A DNA stretch of 64,000 bases, taken from Actinomycetota bacterium. GTDB taxonomy: Bacteria; Actinomycetota; Thermoleophilia; Solirubrobacterales; 70-9. Below the pieces are notes generated by a model that was given only the letters and a program-made list of their open reading frames with translations, ran no database searches and was not told the DNA's origin. The stretch lies in assembly GCA_018268415.1 (NCBI GenBank), contig JAFDWO010000087.1:28947-92946 (forward strand), given 5' to 3'. Position numbers and translations under genes: made by a program. Shown piece after piece: positions 41,474 through 49,056 of the stretch. How positions within the stretch are numbered: position 1 is the stretch's first letter; every line of letters begins with the position of its first letter.

Positions 41474-43144
41474 TCACTCTCCCTTTCTCGCCTGTCCAAA
41501 TGCCAGGCCACCCGCCGTCGCCGCGGCCCCGAGGGCCGCGTAGGCGCCCAGGCGCCGCCAGGGCCGCGGCCGCAGGATGCGCTTGGCGCTCAGGTGCCCG
41601 GGCAGTCCGGTCACGCCCGCGCCGGGCCAGGTCGAGGCGCCCGTCATATAGAGACCCGCGACCCGCGTCTCGTACGGCGAGCGTCCGGCGAACGGGCGCT
41701 GAAGCTGGTACTGGAACGGGTGGTGGGAGCCGGCCCCGCTGTCGCCGCCGACCAGGTTGGCGTCGTGGCGCTCGAGGTCGGCGGGCGAGAAGATCACGCG
41801 GTCGAGGATCCGGTCGCCGATCCCGGGCGCGTACTCGGCCAGCTTGGCCAGCGCGCGATCGGCCACGGCCGGGGCGATGGCGTCCCAGTCGGCGGGCACG
41901 ATCTCCCCGGCGGCGTCGGCCGTGACCGTCGCGGGCAGCGTGCGGACGTGCACGCAGGCGACGTGCCTGCCCGCCGGCGCCCGGGTCGGATCGACCGCGG
42001 TCGGTTGTCCGACGACGAGCATCGGGTCCGCCGCCAGCACGCCGTTCACCGAGGCCGTGTAGGTGTCGGCCAGCTGTGCGGTGTACGGGGCGATGTGGAT
42101 GAACGCCACCGCGGCGAGGTCGGGGCCCGCCGCCCACGGCACCGGGCCGTCGAGGAGAAGGTGGATCATCATCGTCGCCGGTCCATAGATGAAGCGCCGC
42201 CCGGCCGCCCGGTCCGCGGCGGGTGCGTCGGACTCGTCGAGCAGCGACCCGTAGAGCGCGGTCGGCGTCACCCCGGCCACCACCGCGCGCCCCGCCCGGA
42301 TCTCCTCGCCGTCGGCCAGGACCACGCCGCGCGCCCGGCCGCCCTCGACGATGACGCGCTCGACCCGGGCCTCGGTCCGGGTCCGGCCGCCCAGCGCCGC
42401 GTGTTCGGCGACCAGCGCGTCGATCAGTCGGGCACACCCGCCCTCGACGATCGACATGCCGTGCTCCATGTCGGCGAAGCACTCGACGAAGGGGAAGAGG
42501 GCGCCGCCGGGGACGTCCGGGCCGTAGTCCAGGTGCATGCCCCAGGAGGTGATCAGGGCGCGGCTCTCCTCGCTCGCGAGATAGCGCTCGCCGAGCTCGC
42601 GGGTGGTCATCGACAGCAGCTCGGCAAGCTCCGAGCGACCGCCCGGACCGAGGTGCAGGCCGGCGCGGAGGGCGCGCCAGACCCCGCTCGGGCTGAGCGG
42701 CTCGCTCGCCGAGATCTGGGACAAGACCGGCGCCAGGCGCCCGTGGATGGCGTGCAGCTCGCGCCAGCCATCGGCGTCGCGCGGATCGTGCCGGCCCAGC
42801 TCCGTCAGGGTCCGCTCGACGTCCTGGAACACGGTCAGCGAGGACCCGTCCGGGTAGACGTTGGCGTAGGGAGCGCGGCTGTGGGCCCAGCGCAGGCCGT
42901 GGCGTTCGAGGTCGAGGGCGCGGTCGACGGGACCCCCGTGGAAGCCATCCTGGTTGGTGGCGAACCAGTCGTGGATGACGCCCGGCTCGGTCAACTCGGA
43001 GCTGCGGACGGCGCCGCCGAGGACGTCCTCCGCCTCGACCACGAGCGTGGTCCAGCCCGCCCGCGCCAGTCCGATCGCACAGATCAGGCCGTTGTGACCG
43101 CCGCCGACGACCACCGCGTCAAAGACCTGCCCCCGATCCGGCAT
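41474..43144 (-). CDS. Phytoene-dehydrogenase-like FAD-dependent oxidoreductase
   Basis: A 556-residue flavoprotein of the NAD(P)/FAD-dependent, carotenoid-desaturase-like family. The dinucleotide-binding motif is VVVGGGHNGLICAIGLARAG at residue 11, followed by VVEAEDVLGG. The C-terminal FAD motif is GLYMTGASTWPGAGVTGLPG. The last 25 residues form a possible membrane anchor (LGAYAALGAAATAGGLAFG). Bacterial members often act on unknown isoprenoids or amines rather than phytoene, and no carotenoid genes are nearby. ATG 43144 has AAGGAG 7 bases upstream. It diverges from the SDR at 43316. Confidence 0.88.
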   Translation of the reverse strand: MPDRGQVFDAVVVGGGHNGLICAIGLARAGWTTLVVEAEDVLGGAVRSSELTEPGVIHDWFATNQDGFHGGPVDRALDLERHGLRWAHSRAPYANVYPDGSSLTVFQDVERTLTELGRHDPRDADGWRELHAIHGRLAPVLSQISASEPLSPSGVWRALRAGLHLGPGGRSELAELLSMTTRELGERYLASEESRALITSWGMHLDYGPDVPGGALFPFVECFADMEHGMSIVEGGCARLIDALVAEHAALGGRTRTEARVERVIVEGGRARGVVLADGEEIRAGRAVVAGVTPTALYGSLLDESDAPAADRAAGRRFIYGPATMMIHLLLDGPVPWAAGPDLAAVAFIHIAPYTAQLADTYTASVNGVLAADPMLVVGQPTAVDPTRAPAGRHVACVHVRTLPATVTADAAGEIVPADWDAIAPAVADRALAKLAEYAPGIGDRILDRVIFSPADLERHDANLVGGDSGAGSHHPFQYQLQRPFAGRSPYETRVAGLYMTGASTWPGAGVTGLPGHLSAKRILRPRPWRRLGAYAALGAAATAGGLAFGQARKGE

Positions 43145-43176
43145 AAAGCTCCTTCCATAGAGTGAAAGACGTTTTT

Positions 43177-43182
43177 AGTATA
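43177..43182 (-). promoter_or_regulatory. Candidate -10 for the FAD oxidoreductase gene
   Basis: On the minus strand, TATACT lies in an AT-rich stretch 32 bases upstream of the ATG at 43144. No good -35 is seen at 17 bases. Confidence 0.35.
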
Positions 43183-43225
43183 TGTAAAAGATGGACCTGA
43201 TGAGCAGTTCTTTTGCTAGGCTGCT

Positions 43226-43258
43226 GCCACTTAATGATTTCGTTTTTCATAACGTGGC
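43226..43258. promoter_or_regulatory. Interrupted palindrome in the divergent promoter region
   Basis: GCCAC (43226-43230) and ATGA (43234-43237) mirror TCAT (43247-43250) and GTGGC (43254-43258) about a centre at 43242. The 171-base region between the FAD oxidoreductase and SDR starts is AT-rich for this genome, so this is a plausible operator for one or both genes. Confidence 0.4.
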
Positions 43259-43315
43259 AAACCGATTAGTCTTCAGAATCGACGCCACGCCTACCGGAGG
43301 AGACGCCAACCGCCC

Positions 43316-44152
43316 ATGGACACCGAATCGCCCGCACGCCCGATAAGCGCTCCGTCCAGCACCTCTGACCGCTCCCTCGAGGGTCGCGTCGCCGTGGTCA
43401 CCGGTGCCGCCAAAGGGATGGGCGGCCTGATCTGCAGCCGCCTCGCCGCGGAGGGTGCCCGCCTGGTCATGGGGGGCCGCGACGTCGAAGCCCTGGAGGC
43501 TCACGCCGAGGAGATCAACCGTGCCCACGCGAGCGCCGCGGTCACCGCGCGGTGCGACGTCACCGAAGAGAAGGACACCCAGGGGCTCGCCGACCTCGCG
43601 CTCGAGAAGTTCGGCACCATCGACTTCCTGATCAACACCGCCGGGGTGATCGGGCCGATCGAGACGCCTGCCCAGGACGTCGCCGCGGAGGACTTCCGCG
43701 CCGTCATCGACACCAACCTCCTCGGCACCTTCCTCGCCTGCAAAGCAGTGATCCCGACGATGCTCGAGCGCAAGGAAGGGCGGATCGTCAACATCGCCGG
43801 GACGTCCGGCCTGCGGGGCTACCGCAACCGCGTCTCCTACTCGTCCTCGAAGTGGGCGGTCCGCGGGCTCACCCGCACCCTGGCGCTGGAGCTCGGCCCG
43901 CACGGGATCACCGTCAACGACATCTGCCCCAACGTCACCAACGGCGTGCGCATGGATCGGATCGTCGCGGGCAAAGCCGAACGCATCGGCAGCACCCCGG
44001 AGAAGGTCTACGAAGACTTCGTCAGCCAGACCGCGCTGAAGCGGTTCATCGAGGAGGAGGACATCGCCGAGGCGGTCATGTACCTGGTCGGCCCCGGCGG
44101 CAAGAACGTGACCGGCCACGACCTGGTGATCGATGCCGGCTGGGATGTCTGA
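43316..44152 (+). CDS. SDR family oxidoreductase with atypical catalytic Ser position
   Basis: A 278-residue SDR, first gene of the UbiX cluster. After a Ser/Pro-rich tail of about 22 residues comes the cofactor motif TGAAKGMG, then NTAGVI and YSSSK. The residue 13 before the catalytic Tyr, normally Ser, is Gly (NIAGTSG), with Thr and Ser following, so the proton-relay Ser may be shifted. The segment PNVTNGVRMDRIV resembles SDRs of aromatic or terpene alcohol oxidation. The ribosome site GGAGGAG is 13 bases upstream. The stop overlaps the next ATG (TGATG). Confidence 0.86.
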   Translation: MDTESPARPISAPSSTSDRSLEGRVAVVTGAAKGMGGLICSRLAAEGARLVMGGRDVEALEAHAEEINRAHASAAVTARCDVTEEKDTQGLADLALEKFGTIDFLINTAGVIGPIETPAQDVAAEDFRAVIDTNLLGTFLACKAVIPTMLERKEGRIVNIAGTSGLRGYRNRVSYSSSKWAVRGLTRTLALELGPHGITVNDICPNVTNGVRMDRIVAGKAERIGSTPEKVYEDFVSQTALKRFIEEEDIAEAVMYLVGPGGKNVTGHDLVIDAGWDV

Positions 44153-44721
44153 TGGCCCTGGAGGTCCGCAAGGTCCTCTCGTTCGTCGAGGAGATCCGGA
44201 CCGAGGCCGGTCGCCCGGCCGACCCGCCGCTGCGCAAGGCAGCCGCCGCGGCGGTCTTTCATAACCCGCTCGCCGGGCGTCCCTACCAGGAGGACCTGGC
44301 CGCGCTGATCGACCCGAGCGACGCGATCGGCGAGCTTCTCGGCGAGGTCGTCGCCGCCGCCATCGGCGGCGAGGCGGAGAGCTACGGGAAGGCCGCGGTC
44401 GTCGGCCTGGCGGGTGAGCAGGAGCACGCGGTCGCGGTGAAGACCTCGACGATGGGCGATGCCTTCCGGGCCGCCCTCGGCGGCGGCACCGCCTGGCTTC
44501 CCTCGGTCAGCAAGCGCTGTGCCCCGGGCGCGACCGTCGACGTGCCGCTCTGCTGCAAGGAGGACGTCTGGGTACGCTCCCACTACGACTCGATCGCCGT
44601 CACCCTCCACGATGCCCCCCTTCCCGATGAGCTGGTCGTCATCGTCGCCGCCGCCTCGCGCGGCCGGATCGGCGCCCGCGTCGGCGGTCGCACCCGCGCC
44701 GAGGCGATCGCCGGCGATTAG
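44152..44721 (+). CDS. Amino acid synthesis (AA_synth, DUF1185) family protein
   Basis: A 189-residue protein of the AA_synth (PF06684-type) family, whose biochemical role is not established. Family features are VRKVLSFVEEIRTEAGRP at the N-terminus, the AAVFHNPLAG segment, YGKAAVVGLAGEQEHA, and CKEDVWVRSHYDSI. It is coupled to the SDR by a TGATG overlap, and the UbiX gene follows after 12 bases. In other bacteria such proteins accompany catabolic genes for amides or ring compounds. Here it is embedded in a decarboxylase cluster. No signal peptide. Confidence 0.85.
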   Translation: MALEVRKVLSFVEEIRTEAGRPADPPLRKAAAAAVFHNPLAGRPYQEDLAALIDPSDAIGELLGEVVAAAIGGEAESYGKAAVVGLAGEQEHAVAVKTSTMGDAFRAALGGGTAWLPSVSKRCAPGATVDVPLCCKEDVWVRSHYDSIAVTLHDAPLPDELVVIVAAASRGRIGARVGGRTRAEAIAGD

Positions 44722-44733
44722 GGAGGAGGTCCG

Positions 44734-45360
44734 ATGGTGACCCGCCGCCTCGTCATCGCGATCACCGGCGCCTCCGGCGCCGCCTTCGGGATCCGCGCCC
44801 TGGAGGCGCTGGCGCCGCTCGCGGAGGTCGAGACCCACCTGGTGATCAGCGACGGCGGCCGCGCCACGATCGCCCAGGAGACGCGGATGTCGGCGGACGA
44901 CGTGCGCGCCCTCGCCGACGTGGTCCACCCGTTCGGCGAGCTCGGCGCCTCGATCGCCAGCGGCTCGTTCCGGACGGACGGGATGCTGGTCGCCCCCTGC
45001 TCGATCCGGACCCTGTCGGCGATCGCCAACTCGGCGACCGGCGACCTCGTCTCGCGGGCCGCCGACGTGATGCTGAAGGAGCGCCGGCGCCTCGTCCTGA
45101 TGGTCCGCGAGACGCCGCTGCACGCCGGCCACCTCCGGCTGATGCTGCAGGCGACCGAGAACGGCGCCATCGTGATGCCGCCGGTCCCGGCCTTCTACGC
45201 CCACCCGACCACGATCGCGGAGATGGTCGACCACTCGGTCGGCCGGGCGCTCGACCTGCTCGACCTCGACCTCGAGCTCGGCCTGGTGGAGCGCTGGGAC
45301 GGGATGGCCGACTGGGCGCGCTCGCGCCGCCCCGGCGGTCGGCCCGCCGGGGAAATGTAA
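44734..45360 (+). CDS. UbiX-type flavin prenyltransferase
   Basis: A 208-residue flavin prenyltransferase, which makes the prenylated FMN cofactor needed by UbiD decarboxylases. The N-terminal ITGASGAAFGIRALE binds the flavin phosphate. LVAPCSIRTLSAIANS, RRRLVLMVRETPLHAGHL and the C-terminal FYAHPTTIAEMVDHSVGR.LDLL segment are family marks. ATG 44734 has GGGAGGAGG 6-7 bases upstream. The matching UbiD gene is convergent, ending 15 bases away on the opposite strand, which is unusual for this pair but keeps them adjacent. Confidence 0.94.
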   Translation: MVTRRLVIAITGASGAAFGIRALEALAPLAEVETHLVISDGGRATIAQETRMSADDVRALADVVHPFGELGASIASGSFRTDGMLVAPCSIRTLSAIANSATGDLVSRAADVMLKERRRLVLMVRETPLHAGHLRLMLQATENGAIVMPPVPAFYAHPTTIAEMVDHSVGRALDLLDLDLELGLVERWDGMADWARSRRPGGRPAGEM

Positions 45361-45374
45361 TCTCGCCGCGGCGG

Positions 45375-46766
45375 TCAGTCGGCCGGCGAGATGTAGTCGT
45401 CGAGATCGATCTCGACGAACCCCGCCGGCACCTCGTCGGCGCGCCGCGGGCGCTCGATCTCGAGCGGCAGGGTGGCGTCGACCGTCGTCTTCGTCGTCAA
45501 CCCGCGCGGGTCGAGGCGGCTGGCGAAGCTGTAGGAGCTGGGGTCCTCGGGGAACCCCTTGGCGTAGGGGACGACGAGCAGGTCCCGGTCCGCCTGCAGC
45601 CGGACCGCCAACGCCCAGACGACCTGCTCGGCGTCTTCCGGGTCGATGTCGTCGTCGACGACGACCACGTGCTTGAGCAGTGGATCGACCCCGAGCGCGA
45701 CCATCCCCGCCTGCCGCGGGTCGCCATCGTGGCGCTTCTCGATCGAGACGCAGGCGATCATCCCGGCCGAGGCCATCGGCACGTGGACCGCGCGCACTCC
45801 GGGCAGCGTGCGGCGGAGCGTGTCGAGCAGCCGCGCCTCGCGGCCGGGCGCGATCCCGAGGATCCGGTGCTCGCGGTGGATCGGGTGGATGTCGAGCCAG
45901 ATCGCGTCGGCGCGGCTGGTGATCGCCGTGACCTCGCACACCCAGCCGTCGTCGGATCCGTAGTAGTAGGAGAACTCGCCGAAGGGCCCCTCGGGCTCGG
46001 TGACGCCGGGGAGGATGCGGCCCTCGATCACGACGTCGGCGCGCGCCGGGACCGGCAGGTCGACGGTCGCCCCGGGGGTCACCTCGAGCGGCGCGCCGAG
46101 CAGACCTCCGGTCAGGTCGAGTGAGTCGACCGAGATCGGGACCTTCGCCTGCGAGGCGATCGCCAGCGCCGGGTGGCCGCCGACCACGATCGCGACGTCG
46201 ACCGGTTCCTCGCGCTCGCTCGCGGCGCGGAGGATCCGGTCCAGGTCCTGGCCCGCGTCGACGCTCAGGGTGAGCCGGTCCGGGCCCTTGACCATCGTCC
46301 GGTAGATGCCGGCGTTGACCGCCCCGCTCTCCGGATCACGGGCCAGGCAGACGCCCGAGGTGATGTAGCGGCCGGCGTCGCCGGCGGCGTGGACGCAGAT
46401 CGGCAGCGAGCCGAGGTCGACGTCGGCGCCGCTCGTGACGCTCTCCTGCGCCGGTGCCGCGGCGGCGACCACGACCGAGTCGATCGGCCGCGCGAGCAGG
46501 TCGAGATATCGCTCCGCCATCAACCGCGGCGCCACCCCGAGCGCGAGGGCGATCCGACGCCGCGAGGCGAAGACGCCGTCGACCACCGGCATCGCGCTCC
46601 CCTCGACCTCGTCGAAGACGACGATCGGATTGCCGCGCTGCTCCAGGGCCTTGACCACCGCGGACAGCTCGTGCACCGGGCTGACCCGGCGGGCGACGTG
46701 GACGATCGGCTCGCCCGCGGCCTCGGCCTGGACCAGGAAGCCGCGCAGGTCGTGATGTCCCGACAC
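45375..46766 (-). CDS. UbiD-family prenyl-FMN-dependent decarboxylase
   Basis: A 463-residue UbiD-family enzyme, reversibly (de)carboxylating an aromatic, heteroaromatic or unsaturated acid. Family marks are the Arg in NAGIYRTMV, EGPFGEFSYYYG (with the catalytic Glu), IHPIHREHRILG and VVVDDDIDPEDAEQVVWAL. Start GTG 46766 lies 5 bases after the IclR gene, so the two are co-transcribed. The frame is open far into the IclR gene, but this start gives the family length. The cofactor should come from the adjacent UbiX. The substrate acid is not predictable. Confidence 0.93.
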   Translation of the reverse strand: MSGHHDLRGFLVQAEAAGEPIVHVARRVSPVHELSAVVKALEQRGNPIVVFDEVEGSAMPVVDGVFASRRRIALALGVAPRLMAERYLDLLARPIDSVVVAAAAPAQESVTSGADVDLGSLPICVHAAGDAGRYITSGVCLARDPESGAVNAGIYRTMVKGPDRLTLSVDAGQDLDRILRAASEREEPVDVAIVVGGHPALAIASQAKVPISVDSLDLTGGLLGAPLEVTPGATVDLPVPARADVVIEGRILPGVTEPEGPFGEFSYYYGSDDGWVCEVTAITSRADAIWLDIHPIHREHRILGIAPGREARLLDTLRRTLPGVRAVHVPMASAGMIACVSIEKRHDGDPRQAGMVALGVDPLLKHVVVVDDDIDPEDAEQVVWALAVRLQADRDLLVVPYAKGFPEDPSSYSFASRLDPRGLTTKTTVDATLPLEIERPRRADEVPAGFVEIDLDDYISPAD

Positions 46767-46771
46767 GGCCC

Positions 46772-47674
46772 TCAGACCGCCGCGCGCGCGGCGAGGAACT
46801 TGAGGACCTGGGCTTCCAGCTCCATGTCCTCCAATGCCTCCGGGCCGATGTCGACGGCTGTCGGTGGCAGTCCCAGCGCTTCCGCCAGCTCCGCCGCCGC
46901 CTCGGCGACACGGCGGACGTGGTCGATCGTGATCTCGACCGAGAGGCGGGCGTCGGGGGCGGCGAGGCCGAGCGCGGCCACCACTTCGCCGTTGCCGTCG
47001 AGGATCGGCACGGCGACGCCCCAGGCGTGCAGGTTGTTCTCCTCGAAGGAGCAGGCCCAGCCGTGGCGCCGGATCTTGTCCAGCTCGATCCGCAGGACGG
47101 CCGGGTCGGTGACGGTGTTCCGACACACTTCCTCCAGCGGGCCGGTGAGGACCGCCTCCCGCGCGTCGTCGCGCATGTTCGCCAGGATCGCCTTCTGCGA
47201 GGCGCCGGCGTGCAGGGGGATGGTGGCGCCCGCTTCGAGGCTCAGCCGCAGCGGCTGGGAGGTCTCGACCCGCTCGACGCAGAGGCCGCGCACCGGCCGC
47301 TCGTCGAGGACCGTGAGCAGCGCCGTCTCGCCGGTGGTCGCGGCCAGCCGGGTGAGCAGCGGGAGCGCCGCCCGGCGCAGGTCGAGGCCGGCGCGGGCGA
47401 GGTCGCCCAGCGTGACGATCTGCGGGCCGAGCCGGAAGCGCTTCGTCACCGGATCGCGCGCGACCCAGCCGTGGTCGAGCAGCACGCCAAGGATCCGGTG
47501 CGCGGTCGCGATCGGCAGGGACACAGCCTCGGCCAGCTCCGTGGTCGTGTACTCGGGACGCGCCTCGCTGAAGCAGCCAAGGATCGCGAAGGTCCGCTCG
47601 AGGACCTGCAACGAGGCTTTCCGCCGACCCCCGTCGGCGGTGGCCGGTGCGGTTTTGCTGGGCTTATCCATCAT
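46772..47674 (-). CDS. IclR-family transcriptional regulator
   Basis: A 300-residue IclR regulator. The winged helix-turn-helix occupies about residues 20-80 (LQVLERTFAILGCF, TTTELAEAVSLPIATAHRIL). The effector domain runs from about 95 to 260 (GETALLTVLDERPVRG, IPLHAGASQKAILA, GWACSFEENNLHAWGVAVPI). It is co-transcribed with UbiD, which it presumably controls in response to an aromatic or related acid. The start is uncertain: ATG 47674 (MMDKPS), ATG 47671 or TTG 47701; none has a good ribosome site. A TGACCT/AGGTCA palindrome upstream may be its operator. Confidence 0.9.
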   Translation of the reverse strand: MMDKPSKTAPATADGGRRKASLQVLERTFAILGCFSEARPEYTTTELAEAVSLPIATAHRILGVLLDHGWVARDPVTKRFRLGPQIVTLGDLARAGLDLRRAALPLLTRLAATTGETALLTVLDERPVRGLCVERVETSQPLRLSLEAGATIPLHAGASQKAILANMRDDAREAVLTGPLEEVCRNTVTDPAVLRIELDKIRRHGWACSFEENNLHAWGVAVPILDGNGEVVAALGLAAPDARLSVEITIDHVRRVAEAAAELAEALGLPPTAVDIGPEALEDMELEAQVLKFLAARAAV

Positions 47675-47713
47675 CCGAATTCGAATCTCACTGCGCGACA
47701 ACAGCCTATTAGA

Positions 47714-47726
47714 TGACCTTAGGTCA
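47714..47726. promoter_or_regulatory. Operator-like palindrome upstream of the IclR gene
   Basis: TGACCT and AGGTCA flank one central T. On the minus strand it lies just upstream of a -10-like TAGGCT (plus 47703-47708), in the place of the promoter spacer. It is 31 bases upstream of the -35 box of the divergent transporter promoter. Confidence 0.5.
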
Positions 47727-47756
47727 CGGTGCTGACCGAATCAGAGCGCGAATTGG

Positions 47757-47785
47757 TTGCGAGCCCGGGATCAGAGAAGTATAGT
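47757..47785 (+). promoter_or_regulatory. Promoter of the BMP-type importer operon
   Basis: -35 TTGCGA at 47757-47762 and -10 TATAGT at 47780-47785 are separated by exactly 17 bases. The start codon is 53 bases downstream, behind AAAAGGAGA. Confidence 0.65.
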
Positions 47786-47838
47786 CGCTTGCACATTGTA
47801 GAAATGCCTTTCACCTTGTGCGAAAAGGAGATCCATTG

Positions 47839-49056
47839 ATGGAACCGTGTCGCTCTGATCAGGTCAATCCAGGCAGACGCCGAACTCGGGCTCTGCTGGT
47901 CGGCCTGGCGCTTACGGTCGTCTTGGCCCTCGTCCTCGCTGCCTGTGGGTCGTCGTCCTCGTCCTCGTCCTCCGCGGAACCTTCGAGCGGCGGTGAAGGC
48001 ACCACCGCGTCATCCGGCGGTTCCGGCGAAACGATCAACGTGGCGGTGCTCCTCTCCGGCACGCCGGAAGGCGACGACTACGCCAAAGTCAGCGTCGAAG
48101 CGATCGAAGGCGCGGTCAAAGAACTGGCCTCGAAAGCGAACTTCTCGGTGCGGCTGGTCCCGAACGTGCCCTACACGGCGCAGGCGACCCAGATCACCCT
48201 GCAGCTGTTCCGCGGTGGCACCAACGTCGTCATCGACACGGGTGGGTACGGATCGCTCTTCGCCGAAGCCTGCAAACAGGAACCGAGCAAGATCTGCATC
48301 GACTACGGCACCCAGCTCGACAAATCGTCGCTCGAAAGTGCGCCGAACCTGTCGACCGTCTACGTCGATCAGGCGCCCAGCTTCTACGCCGAGGGCGTCG
48401 CCGCGGGGATGATGACCAAGACCGGGAAGCTCGGCTTCGTCAGCGCCTTCAAGGTTCCGTTCAACTCCGCCGTGGTGAACGCGTTCGCGCTCGGCTGTCA
48501 GTCGGTCAAACCCGACTGCACGGTGAACAACGTCTACATCAACTCCTACTACGACCCGCCGAAGACGGTCGAAGCGGCGAACACCCTGCTTGATGCGGGC
48601 GCCGACGTGATCGCCCACTTCGTCGACGACGTGACGCCGCTGAAGACCGCCGAACAGCACGGCGCGGTCGGCTTCGGGCTCTATCGCGACCAGTCCTCCC
48701 AGGTGCCGAAGGCGTGGGTCACCGGCCTCGACTTCCTGCCGGCGCTGAAAAGCGCGTACAAAGCCGAACTGGAAGCGATCGCGGAAGGCAACTGGAAAGC
48801 CGGGATCATCAACTACGGGCCCGAACCGGTGTCCAACCTGCCGCTCGAGCCGTTCGGTTCGATCGTCCCCGCCGCGGTCAAGACGGCGACCGAAAAGGTG
48901 ATGGAAGAATTCAAGGAAGGCAACAACCCCTTCCAGGGACCGATCGAAGACACCTCGGGCAAGGTCCGGGTCCCGAAGGGCAAATCGATCGGCATGCGCT
49001 CGACCTACATGTACGCGAAGTGGGGTTGGGGCGTGAAGGGCGTCACGGGCCTTTGA
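47839..49056 (+). CDS. BMP-family (PnrA-like) substrate-binding lipoprotein
   Basis: A 405-residue lipoprotein of the basic-membrane-protein family, which binds nucleosides or related compounds for ABC import. The N-terminus has RRRTRALLVGLALTVVLALVLAAC with lipobox VLAAC and a Ser-rich linker. The binding fold starts at INVAVLLSGTPEGDDYAK. The segments GTQLDKSS, KLGFVSAFKVPFNSAVVNAFALG and DVIAHFVDDVTPLKTAEQ are typical. ATG 47839 lies 8 bases after AAGGAG; GTG 47818 is less likely. Glutamate is almost always GAA. A strong hairpin lies just after it, and the ATPase start overlaps its stop. Confidence 0.92.
   Translation: MEPCRSDQVNPGRRRTRALLVGLALTVVLALVLAACGSSSSSSSSAEPSSGGEGTTASSGGSGETINVAVLLSGTPEGDDYAKVSVEAIEGAVKELASKANFSVRLVPNVPYTAQATQITLQLFRGGTNVVIDTGGYGSLFAEACKQEPSKICIDYGTQLDKSSLESAPNLSTVYVDQAPSFYAEGVAAGMMTKTGKLGFVSAFKVPFNSAVVNAFALGCQSVKPDCTVNNVYINSYYDPPKTVEAANTLLDAGADVIAHFVDDVTPLKTAEQHGAVGFGLYRDQSSQVPKAWVTGLDFLPALKSAYKAELEAIAEGNWKAGIINYGPEPVSNLPLEPFGSIVPAAVKTATEKVMEEFKEGNNPFQGPIEDTSGKVRVPKGKSIGMRSTYMYAKWGWGVKGVTGL

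Noticed and set aside
41474..43144. Calling this gene a carotenoid desaturase
   Set aside because: The fold family fits, but there is no phytoene synthase or other carotenoid gene nearby, so only the broader family name is kept.
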